A stretch of 44,872 bases of DNA, taken from Planktothrix paucivesiculata PCC 9631. GTDB lineage: Bacteria > Cyanobacteriota > Cyanobacteriia > Cyanobacteriales > Microcoleaceae. The DNA lies in the NCBI RefSeq assembly GCF_900009265.2, contig NZ_LR735008.1, positions 65,001-109,872 of the forward strand. Reading direction: 5' to 3'. A program made the translations under genes and the position numbers. Under the pieces are notes generated by a model, which saw only the letters and a program-made list of their open reading frames with translations, made no database searches and was not told the DNA's origin. Positions within the stretch are counted from its first letter, which is position 1. Every line of letters begins with the position of its first letter. Below, piece by piece: positions 19,988-27,330 of the stretch.

Positions 19988-21196
19988 ATGACCAACTCCG
20001 CTTCCCCCAAGCCAGTCCCGAAAATGCCTCCACCTCCTAGTGGTGTGGAGCCTTCATCTCTTACTGTCAATTCTGCATCTTCGATCAAAATGATGGTCAA
20101 AGATGCCTATAGCAAAAAAGCCTCAGATATTCATATTCGGGTCGGACATACGCCTCGATTTAGGATTCAAGGTCAAATAGCTAGGGTCAAGGAGCAAGCT
20201 AAAGTTACTCCTGAACTATTTGAACATTATTTGGATGAAGTTCTGACTCCCCATCAACGCCAACAGTTTGCGGACACAAAGGAATTAGACACGGCGGTAT
20301 TTTATCCGGGGTTAGTGCGCTGTCGGGTGAATTGTTTTGATTCCCTGACCGGAGGCGCGATGGTTTTACGTTTAATTCATCTACAAATTCCCTCCATTGA
20401 TGAATTAGCCTTACCCCCAGTTCTGAAAAATATTATTAGTTATCCCCAGGGTTTAATTTTAATCACCGGGCCAACGGGTTCGGGGAAATCCACCACCCTA
20501 GCGGCGATGATTCGTCACCTGAATGAGACGGCTAAAAAACATATTGTAACCATTGAAGACCCGATTGAATTTGTTCATCCCTCCAAGATGTGTTTGATTA
20601 GTCAACGGGAAGTAGGGTTACATACCCTAGAATTTAATAACGCATTACGGGCGGTTCTGCGGGAAGATCCCGACGTGATTCTGATTGGGGAAATGCGCGA
20701 TCGCACCACCGTTAATACGGCCCTCCAAGCGGCTCAAACGGGTCACTTAGTTTTAGGAACTCTCCACACCCGGAATGCTTTAAATGCCATTAATCGCCTG
20801 TTAAACCTGTTTAATGTGGATGAACAACCGACGGTGCGGATTCAGATTTGTGATTCCTTAGTGGCAGTGATTGCTCAATTATTAGTTCCCACCGTTGATA
20901 ATAAACGGGTGGCGGTTCACGATGTTCTGGTTAATACTCCAGCCATGCGAGATTATCTACTCAAAGGCGATGAGGAAAATGCTTTACAGTTAATGGAATC
21001 AGATACCTATGAAGGAATGCAACTGATTAACCAAGCCCTATTTGAACAGGTGATTGCCGCCCGGGTCACCATGGAAGAAGCCGAAAAAACCTCTCCCGAC
21101 CCCACGGATTTAGATCGTCGCTTCCGCATCGCCGGCATCGATAGTGCAGGTATCGCCCGCCAGTTCAAAGAAGGTAAATCCCCCTTCAGTGCCTAA
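19988..21196 (+). CDS. pilT: Type IV pilus retraction ATPase, PilT family
   Basis: PilT is a hexameric ATPase that depolymerises type IV pili for twitching motility and DNA uptake. The order of motifs is complete: an N-terminal ASDIHIRVGHTPRFRI domain, Walker A GPTGSGKSTT, the Asp box TIEDPIEFVH, Walker B in REDPDVILIGEMRD, and the His box QTGHLVLGTLHT. An N-terminal Pro-rich tail of about 20 residues (KPVPKMPPPPSG) precedes the family core. Cyanobacteria often carry two paralogues (PilT1 and PilT2), and I cannot tell which this is. Confidence 0.95.
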   Translation: MTNSASPKPVPKMPPPPSGVEPSSLTVNSASSIKMMVKDAYSKKASDIHIRVGHTPRFRIQGQIARVKEQAKVTPELFEHYLDEVLTPHQRQQFADTKELDTAVFYPGLVRCRVNCFDSLTGGAMVLRLIHLQIPSIDELALPPVLKNIISYPQGLILITGPTGSGKSTTLAAMIRHLNETAKKHIVTIEDPIEFVHPSKMCLISQREVGLHTLEFNNALRAVLREDPDVILIGEMRDRTTVNTALQAAQTGHLVLGTLHTRNALNAINRLLNLFNVDEQPTVRIQICDSLVAVIAQLLVPTVDNKRVAVHDVLVNTPAMRDYLLKGDEENALQLMESDTYEGMQLINQALFEQVIAARVTMEEAEKTSPDPTDLDRRFRIAGIDSAGIARQFKEGKSPFSA

Positions 21197-21266
21197 ACTG
21201 CCCTCCCCCACTTCCCCTGCCCCCTTCGTTCTATAATTTGGCAATCCTCTTAATCTTGCCTTGATC

Positions 21267-21758
21267 GTGATTGCCCTTTATCCCGGTAGCTTTGATCCGG
21301 TTACGTTAGGACATTTAGATGTCATTGAACGAGGCTGTAAACTATTTGAACAGGTGATTGTGGCGGTATTGGGAAATCCGAATAAAAAGCCTTTATTTAC
21401 GGTAGGGGAAAGGATGGAACAAATAAGCTACAGTACCCAACATCTGAACAATCTGGAAGTAGCCAGTTTTGACGGTCTAACGGTAGACTATGCAAAACTA
21501 AGGAATGCTCAAGTGTTAATTCGAGGGCTGCGAGTTCTTTCAGATTTTGAGTTAGAACTGCAAATGGCTCATATCAATAAAACCCTATCAACAGAAATTG
21601 AAACGGTATTTTTGGCAACCTCAAAGGAATATAGCTTCCTATCTAGTAGTGTTGTCAAAGAAATAGCCCGATTTGGAGGTTCTGTTGATCATCTTGTTCC
21701 TAATCACATTGCTCAAGAACTATATAAATGTTACGCCAGGAATCAACCCCAAGACTAG
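21267..21758 (+). CDS. coaD: Phosphopantetheine adenylyltransferase
   Basis: CoaD adds AMP to 4'-phosphopantetheine, the penultimate step of coenzyme A synthesis. It shows the nucleotidyltransferase start [19 protein letters not shown] with the TxGH motif, a middle [20 protein letters not shown], and the ISSS-like signature [18 protein letters not shown]. The GTG at 21267 gives the family's usual start, with Met directly before IALYPGS. A TTG two codons earlier is also possible, and neither has a clear Shine-Dalgarno. Its 3' end overlaps the next gene by 31 bp. Confidence 0.95.
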   Translation: MIALYPGSFDPVTLGHLDVIERGCKLFEQVIVAVLGNPNKKPLFTVGERMEQISYSTQHLNNLEVASFDGLTVDYAKLRNAQVLIRGLRVLSDFELELQMAHINKTLSTEIETVFLATSKEYSFLSSSVVKEIARFGGSVDHLVPNHIAQELYKCYARNQPQD

Positions 21759-22372
21759 AACCCGAACAAAATGGACTCCGTGTAGAACCGGAAACGACGG
21801 TCAGTAATTCCCCTGGAATTGATATCCAACGGGAACTTAACCGACTGGAGGAGATGATTCTCGATAGTCCTAGAATCCCATTAACTCGACGCACTTTAGT
21901 CGATGAAGAACAATTACTGGATCAATTAGATTTGATTCGATTGAATTTACCCAGTGCCTTTCAAGAGTCAGATATTATCGTCCGTCATAAGGATGAAATT
22001 CTGCAAGAGGCGGAAGAATATGCTCAGGAAATTATCGATGTGGCGGAACAACGAGCCGCTCGAATATTAAATGAGATGGGTTTAATTCAACAAGCTAAAT
22101 CGGAAGCGGATCAATTGCGTCAACAGGTTCAACATGAATGTGATACGCTTCAGCAACAAACCTTATCAGAAATTGAACAAATTCGTTATCGTCTTCAACA
22201 GGAATTGGAGGAAATGCGATCGCGAACTATGGCAGAATGTGAAGAAATTCAAAACGGTGCCGATGACTATGCAGATCACGTCCTAGGGAGTATCGAACAA
22301 CAGTTAAATGAAATGATGCGAGTGATTCGGAATGGTCGTCAACAAGTACAGGGAAATCCTCCAACACGGTAA
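21728..22372 (+). CDS. Coiled-coil protein of unknown function overlapping coaD
   Basis: This 214-aa, acidic, Glu- and Gln-rich protein has an extended N-terminus and then a long coiled coil from about residue 75 to 200, with heptad-like stretches such as [20 protein letters not shown] and [13 protein letters not shown]. The pattern resembles DivIVA-like or F-ATPase b-subunit-like coiled coils, but no family signature is certain. There is no membrane segment. Its start lies inside coaD in another frame, so translation is probably coupled. This suggests a conserved coaD-linked cyanobacterial gene, an inference to be tested by synteny. Confidence 0.85.
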   Translation: MLRQESTPRLEPEQNGLRVEPETTVSNSPGIDIQRELNRLEEMILDSPRIPLTRRTLVDEEQLLDQLDLIRLNLPSAFQESDIIVRHKDEILQEAEEYAQEIIDVAEQRAARILNEMGLIQQAKSEADQLRQQVQHECDTLQQQTLSEIEQIRYRLQQELEEMRSRTMAECEEIQNGADDYADHVLGSIEQQLNEMMRVIRNGRQQVQGNPPTR

Positions 22373-22392
22373 CCCTACGGATCATGGAATTA

Positions 22393-22446
22393 GGAGATAG
22401 CCTAAGCGTTTTTACAGCGTCTTTCCAGCCATCTCCGATTTTTATT
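22393..22446 (+). terminator. Possible terminator after the coaD operon
   Basis: GGAGAT (22393-22398) pairs with ATCTCC (22431-22436), extended by GC pairs with one mismatch, and is followed by GATTTTTATTT. The 32-nt loop is long for an intrinsic terminator, so confidence is moderate. Confidence 0.4.
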
Positions 22447-22462
22447 TGCAGATTTTCCCGCC

Positions 22463-22480
22463 ATTCGTAATTCGTAATTC
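22463..22480. repeat. Heptamer GTAATTC, 2.5 copies (inverse of GAATTAC)
   Basis: ATTCGTAATTCGTAATTC is the reverse complement of the GAATTAC array found at 10912 and 16427. It again lies in an intergenic region close to a coding end. Confidence 0.75.
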
Positions 22481-22506
22481 CCCCTTGCCTATTCCTGGCT
22501 ATTTTT

Positions 22507-23340
22507 ATGTTAAATAATATTAGGTTATTACTTCAGGCTTGCCATAATCTCAAGATCGATTATGAAATACTGCATTCTGATCAGAATTTAGTTAAGGTTA
22601 AACTAGATAAAAATTATTATTTTTGTAATTATAGCACGCCTTTAGTAGATCAATCGATTTTTAAAATTCTTAAAGATAAAGACTATACCTACTCAATTTT
22701 ACACAAAAAAATTAGAACCCCGAAAACCCTAGGTTTTCTTTCGCCATTTTGTGACTCTAACTATCAACATTATTTAAAGTTTAAAACTATTCCCGATATT
22801 GCGAAAGAAATTGAGAGAGTTTTTGGATTTCCTGTAATTGTTAAACGCAATTCTGGTTCCGGTGGACACTATGTTTTTTTATGTCATAACCTTGAGGATA
22901 TTCAAAACTCCTTAACCACAATTTTTAATATTGATCATAAGGATTATGACTATGTGGCGATCGCTCAAGAATATATTATAATTGAACGAGAATATCGAGC
23001 CGTTTTTTTAAATCAAAAATTAATATTACTATATGAAAAAGATATTAGTCAGGCAACTTTTACCGGAAATTTAAGCCCTTTGCATTGGCAGGGAGCGCAA
23101 GCTAAACATATTAATGATAGTCAAATTATCTCAGAAATAGAAACATTTTGTCAACCTATTTTTCAAGAATTAAATTTAAACTATACCGGATTAGATATTG
23201 CGATAGACAAAGATCATCAATATTGGTTTATCGAAGCTAATTCCCATCCCAATTATGATATCTTTACTAGAGATAATGGGGTAGACCTAGCCGTCCAAGT
23301 ATTTGAAAAAATGCTAACTTTTTTAGCCCATGAATCCTAG
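22507..23340 (+). CDS. Orphan ATP-grasp domain protein
   Basis: The 277-aa product has the ATP-grasp fold: an N-terminal lobe of about 85 residues, then FPVIVKRNSGSGGHYVF (the ATP-binding Lys strand and glycine loop). Next come AQEYIIIEREYRAVFL, and LDIAIDKDHQYWFIEANSHPNYDIF with the metal-binding Glu and Asn. This is the arrangement of RimK-like carboxylate-amine ligases. The region before the core, YSILHKKIRTPKTLGF, also matches ATP-grasp enzymes. There is no adjacent precursor peptide or partner enzyme. The gene is more AT-rich than pilT and coaD. Substrate and pathway are unknown. Confidence 0.88.
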   Translation: MLNNIRLLLQACHNLKIDYEILHSDQNLVKVKLDKNYYFCNYSTPLVDQSIFKILKDKDYTYSILHKKIRTPKTLGFLSPFCDSNYQHYLKFKTIPDIAKEIERVFGFPVIVKRNSGSGGHYVFLCHNLEDIQNSLTTIFNIDHKDYDYVAIAQEYIIIEREYRAVFLNQKLILLYEKDISQATFTGNLSPLHWQGAQAKHINDSQIISEIETFCQPIFQELNLNYTGLDIAIDKDHQYWFIEANSHPNYDIFTRDNGVDLAVQVFEKMLTFLAHES

Positions 23341-23349
23341 AAAAAGTTA

Positions 23350-23484
23350 CTATAGCAATCCTAAATAGGTTGTAACATTTTAATACTAATATAAAATAAT
23401 CATAAGTATTATCCGATTTTTCCTATTCCCTATTCCCTTTTAATCACGAATTGTGAACACAACTCCAATAGAATTGCTATATAG
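23350..23484. mobile_element. MITE-like element with TATAGCAAT terminal inverted repeats
   Basis: The left end CTATAGCAATCCTA and the reverse complement of the right end, CTATATAGCAATTCTA, agree over TATAGCAATnCTA. The ends are 135 bp apart, AT-rich and non-coding. This fits a small non-autonomous element. No target-site duplication is obvious, so the boundary and the parental transposase are unproven. Confidence 0.5.
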
Positions 23485-23667
23485 AATTTTGAGTATTTTT
23501 CACCCTGTGCAAGTTAAAAATCTGTCACAGACCCTAACTATTCAACCTGATTTTAAATTAAAACCAGAATTGTACTTTCTAAAGATCTAGGTTAAAACTA
23601 AAATACTATTCTATCCTTTGGATAAACAGTCCTCAAATTCCCCTAATATCGTTTAATACTACCCCAA
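23485..23667. other. AT-rich intergenic region, no gene seen
   Basis: Between the MITE-like element and the DUF2157 gene is a 183-bp AT-rich stretch that probably contains that gene's promoter. No open frame, hairpin terminator or convincing promoter box was found. Confidence 0.4.
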
Positions 23668-25071
23668 ATGATCAACGAAAAATTCCGTCGCCAACTTCGT
23701 CACGAAGCCCAACTCTGGAAAGAAGAACAAATCATTGATGATTTTGTCTATCAACAGTTAGCCACCCGCTATCAATTTAATCATCTTGAAACCGCCGCCA
23801 GTAGTCGGTTTGTGATGATTTTAATGGGGTTGGGCGGCATTCTATTAGGTTTAGGTGTCATTACCTTTGTGGCAGCTAACTGGCAGGACTGGTCAAAAAC
23901 CGTTAAAGTAATCCTACTTCTGAGTTTATTTATAGGAGTCAATGCCGCCGGCTTTTATTTATGGCAGCAACCATCAGACTCCTTAGAAGTAGGAAGAAAA
24001 CAAAAATTAGGTCAAGGATTATTACTGTTTGGAGCCTTAATTTTAGGGGCAAATATTGCCTTGATGGGGCAAATTTTTCATCAAAGTGGTTCAGTTTATG
24101 AACTATTTTTAGTCTGGGGAATTGGTGTTTTAGCCATGTCCTATAGTCTGCAATTAACTTCTTTAGGATTTTTAGGACTACTATTGTATGGTCTGGGTTA
24201 TTGGATAGGATCATCTAATTTATTCTCTCCTCAACCCTTTTCTATATTACATTTATTCCTAGAACATACTCCTTTAATTGCCGGATTTCTATTCATTCCC
24301 CTCGCCTATCGCTGTCAGTCTCGGGTCTTATTTATTATGACCTTACTGATTCTCATTCCCGCTTTACAAATCAGCATTCTTCCCTTGCTAAATTCTGATT
24401 TACCTGAAGGATTAATCTTCGCTATCATGTTCATTTTTACCCCCGCTTTACTATGGAGTTATGATGATATTTTATGGCCGATGATTGATAGTAGACCCTT
24501 TCAACCCTCAGCCCGCACTCTCTCCATTATTCAGTTAAGTATTGTATTTTTTGGTTTATCTTTTAACGGAGTTTGGAATGATCTTTTAGAGAACAATTCA
24601 AACAATTCAATGTTCATGAGTAACTTCCTTTTGATTGATTTTTATATCTTTCTAGGAATAGTTTTATGGCAATGGTTTCAATTGATTAAACCCGGTGCTA
24701 TTCACCCGAATAAATGGGGATTTGATACGGTTACAGGTGTTATCGCTGGATTTTTAGGATTAACAGGATTAATCTTTTTCTGGCATTTACAAATCCATGA
24801 AATTCCTGAAATCGCAACATTTTTGCTTAATGTACAGATGTTTATATTGGCAACGGGATTAATTAGAATTGGACTTGCCCAAACTCGGCGTTTTGCCTTT
24901 TGGGGCGGGATGATTTTATTAGTTACCCAAATTATGAGTCGTACCTTTGAATATAATACGGAACTGATTCTAAAAGCCTTTGTATTTACCTTATGTGGTG
25001 TGGGGGTAATTCTGGCTGGATTATGGTTTGAACGCCATTTATCAGCCGTCAGTCAAACCCAAAATCGTTAA
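23668..25071 (+). CDS. DUF2157 polytopic membrane protein
   Basis: The N-terminal cytoplasmic part (about residues 1-45) contains LRHEAQLWKEEQIIDDFVYQQLATRY, typical of DUF2157. About twelve hydrophobic helices follow, starting with FVMILMGLGGILLGLGVITFVAANW. The length of 467 aa fits the family, which has no known function. The following gene encodes a GDYXXLXY-domain protein 28 bp downstream. These two families often occur together, supporting an operon that makes a membrane complex. Confidence 0.9.
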   Translation: MINEKFRRQLRHEAQLWKEEQIIDDFVYQQLATRYQFNHLETAASSRFVMILMGLGGILLGLGVITFVAANWQDWSKTVKVILLLSLFIGVNAAGFYLWQQPSDSLEVGRKQKLGQGLLLFGALILGANIALMGQIFHQSGSVYELFLVWGIGVLAMSYSLQLTSLGFLGLLLYGLGYWIGSSNLFSPQPFSILHLFLEHTPLIAGFLFIPLAYRCQSRVLFIMTLLILIPALQISILPLLNSDLPEGLIFAIMFIFTPALLWSYDDILWPMIDSRPFQPSARTLSIIQLSIVFFGLSFNGVWNDLLENNSNNSMFMSNFLLIDFYIFLGIVLWQWFQLIKPGAIHPNKWGFDTVTGVIAGFLGLTGLIFFWHLQIHEIPEIATFLLNVQMFILATGLIRIGLAQTRRFAFWGGMILLVTQIMSRTFEYNTELILKAFVFTLCGVGVILAGLWFERHLSAVSQTQNR

Positions 25072-25099
25072 TCATTCCAACTAAATTAGGAGTAAAACA

Positions 25100-25750
25100 A
25101 TGAATCCTTATGATCTTAGTAATCGTCAATCTACCGCTATTGAAACCCAGTCTGATGTTGCCAAAAAAAGCATTCTAGGTTGGAAGTTTTGGACACCCTT
25201 ACTGTTCCAATTAATTCTGATTTTAGCCGTTCCTTCCCAAGCCTTTTATACCCAGATTACGGGAACAACAGTCATCTTACAAACCGCCCCCGTTGACCCC
25301 TATGATTTTTTTCGAGGGTATTATCAAATCTTGAGTTATGATATTTCGAGTGTTGATACTCTCAAAGAGCTTCCGGGTTGGAAAGAAGTTGCTAAAGGGG
25401 CGGAATATTTACCCCAGGGAACGTTAATTTATGTCACCTTAGAACAGCCGGAAGCCCCCTCAAAATCCCAACGTCCCTCAGCTTGGAAACCCATAATAGT
25501 GAGCTCGGAATATCCTCAGAATTTGTCTAAAAATCAAATTGCTTTACAGGGAAAATCAACGGGATGGAATATTGAATATGGTTTAGAACGATATTATATG
25601 CCAGAAAGTCAACGGAATCAGGTTAATGAAACGATTACAGAAGCTCAAGGGAATAATCAACAATCTTTTGTCGTAGAAGTTAAAGTTAATTCTCAGGGGA
25701 AAGCAATTCCTATTAGTTTGTGGGTGCGCGATCGCAATTACAAATTTTGA
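25100..25750 (+). CDS. GDYXXLXY-domain membrane-anchored protein
   Basis: The 216-aa protein has one N-terminal membrane helix (about residues 28-50, WTPLLFQLILILAVPSQAF) and then an extracytoplasmic domain with DPYDFFRGYYQILSYDIS. This is the family signature, with Gly-Tyr-Tyr in place of Gly-Asp-Tyr. The C-terminal VKVNSQGKAIPISLWVRDRNY is also family-like. It has a clear ribosome binding site (TTAGGAG) and follows the DUF2157 gene closely, so the two are co-transcribed. The function is unknown. Confidence 0.88.
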   Translation: MNPYDLSNRQSTAIETQSDVAKKSILGWKFWTPLLFQLILILAVPSQAFYTQITGTTVILQTAPVDPYDFFRGYYQILSYDISSVDTLKELPGWKEVAKGAEYLPQGTLIYVTLEQPEAPSKSQRPSAWKPIIVSSEYPQNLSKNQIALQGKSTGWNIEYGLERYYMPESQRNQVNETITEAQGNNQQSFVVEVKVNSQGKAIPISLWVRDRNYKF

Positions 25751-25887
25751 TTTTGATTAAACCTAGAAACCTGATTTATCAACTTTTTTAAATCATAGTT
25801 TATGGTATTTTTATCTTGATTAGAATTACTTAATTTAACCTGCATTCAACCCATTTAATTCACGTTTTATTAAGAATTTAATAATAT

Positions 25888-25937
25888 AAAAAACACCCCA
25901 CAGGTTAACAGCTATGTGTCGGGTGTTCTTTATATTT
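25888..25937. terminator. Bidirectional intrinsic terminator
   Basis: AACACCC (25892-25898) pairs with GGGTGTT (25921-25927). Going right, the stem is followed by CTTTATATTTTTA. Going left, on the minus strand, it is followed by TTTTATATT. It therefore suits both converging transcripts: the GDYXXLXY gene and the CHAP/FG-GAP gene. Confidence 0.75.
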
Positions 25938-25963
25938 TTAGATAGTGGGGGCTATAACTTACG

Positions 25964-27172
25964 TTAAATTAAATTGGTTCCACCTTGAAAACCTGCGTAC
26001 ATTACCGATTGATCAGGAAGTTGATTTAAACCCACATTAAAATTGTATCCATCTGAATAGAGAATACCAACATCAGAGACTTTATCAGCAATAGTTTCTT
26101 GGCGTAAAATATCGTCCTTGCCATCTCCATTGAAGTCATCAATTATCAGATTAGTACCGCCCTGAAAACTAGATACACAAGCCGCTTGCCATTTAGAGAG
26201 CGTAATAGGAGAGTTGAAACCATTTCCCTTAGAATAATAAATTTCCACATCTCTGACACCATCAGCAGACTTTTCTTGACGTAAGATATCGTCTTTCCCA
26301 TCGCCATTAAAATCACCAGCTAGGAGTTTAGTTCCTCCTTGAAAACCTGCATACATCGCCGATTGGTCAGGAAGTTGATTTGAGGCTACATTAAAATTGT
26401 GTCCATCTGAATACAAAATCGCAACATCGGAGTTCTTGTCAGCAATAGTTTCTTGGCGTAAAATGTCACTTTTTTTATCTCCATTAAAATCACCAATTAT
26501 TAGGTTAGTACCCCCCTGAAAACTAGATACACAAGCCGATTGCCATTTAGAGAGACTAACAGGAGAGTTGAAACCATTTCCCTCAGAATAATAAATTTCC
26601 ACATCTCTGACACCATCAGAAGACTTTTCTTGACGTAAAATATCTGCTTTACCGTCATTATTAAAATCGACATTAGGACGATTTGATTCTCCGTCAAGAA
26701 CAACTCGTATAGCACCCCGAAAATATGATGTGTTCAATGAATCATATCCCGCCCTATCTCCAGTAGGCCAGTTTTGATCAAATATTTGAAAATCAGTAGT
26801 TGTATAAGAACCTGTTGCGATTCCTGTATGAGAGGTAGTCATTCCTCTGTAATCATAAGAATTGGTAAAGACCAGATCTCCTGCTTTAAGTTTAGTATAA
26901 TCTGAGATGATCTGGGTTGTGTAATTTTTCCCGATTACAACTCCCGTATGATTTAAAATTTCATTTTGCCCAGCTTTAAACGCATCAAAAGCGGGTTGAG
27001 AATAATTACCACCAGAACCAACCCATACTGGGTCATACCATAACCCTAGATAATTAATAAACTTTTTGGTTAGGCTAACACATTCTCCTCCGTAATTTCC
27101 CGCAGGATCAGAGACAGATTTATTATTAAACTCAATTACAAACGAAGCATACTTGTCATTTACATAAGTCAT
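25964..27172 (-). CDS. CHAP-like peptidoglycan hydrolase domain with FG-GAP/VCBS repeats
   Basis: The N-terminal 155 residues look like a CHAP amidase/peptidase. The likely catalytic Cys31 is in YGGECVSLTKKFI, the His115 in TSHTGIATG, and a third polar residue in IFDQNWP. The rest is tandem FG-GAP-like calcium-binding repeats with DFNGDGKDDILRQE cores, which usually form an extracellular propeller-like surface. The repeats come in an alternating A-B pair: A has DVEIYYSxGNGFNSP and B has ILYSDGxNFNVxxNQLPDQS. Two A-B pairs are nearly identical also at the DNA level, with a period near 360 bp. The protein ends at GGTNLI, mid-way into what would be a third pair. No signal peptide is seen, so export by type I secretion is possible but not shown. 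Confidence 0.82.
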   Translation of the reverse strand: MTYVNDKYASFVIEFNNKSVSDPAGNYGGECVSLTKKFINYLGLWYDPVWVGSGGNYSQPAFDAFKAGQNEILNHTGVVIGKNYTTQIISDYTKLKAGDLVFTNSYDYRGMTTSHTGIATGSYTTTDFQIFDQNWPTGDRAGYDSLNTSYFRGAIRVVLDGESNRPNVDFNNDGKADILRQEKSSDGVRDVEIYYSEGNGFNSPVSLSKWQSACVSSFQGGTNLIIGDFNGDKKSDILRQETIADKNSDVAILYSDGHNFNVASNQLPDQSAMYAGFQGGTKLLAGDFNGDGKDDILRQEKSADGVRDVEIYYSKGNGFNSPITLSKWQAACVSSFQGGTNLIIDDFNGDGKDDILRQETIADKVSDVGILYSDGYNFNVGLNQLPDQSVMYAGFQGGTNLI

Positions 27173-27250
27173 ATTTTTTCCCTCTTTGTCTTTAATATAA
27201 ACATTATCACTCTAATCTTGAGTCTGATGTTGTCATAAATATCAGATATT

Positions 27251-27302
27251 TTGTAAGATGTTTTGTTAGAATTGTAAGATTTGTTAGAAAGTCGGATATA
27301 AT
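27251..27302 (+). promoter_or_regulatory. Promoter and tandem operator-like repeat for the STAND gene
   Basis: TTGTAAGATGTTTTGTTAGAA (split as TTGTAAGAT + TTGTTAGAA with two or three extra bases) at 27251-27271 is repeated as TTGTAAGAT TTGTTAGAA at 27272-27289. A perfect TATAAT at 27297-27302 follows, with TTGTAA (27272-27277) as a possible -35 at 19 bp. The second repeat therefore covers the -35 region. The downstream gene encodes an N-terminal HTH-like domain, so autoregulation is plausible but inferred. Confidence 0.5.
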
Positions 27303-27330
27303 TCGGGAAACAAAATTACACCCCTAGCCT

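Noticed and set aside
22507-23340. Peptide maturation cluster (microviridin-type) with an ATP-grasp ligase
   Set aside because: No precursor with a conserved core motif and no second ligase are nearby.
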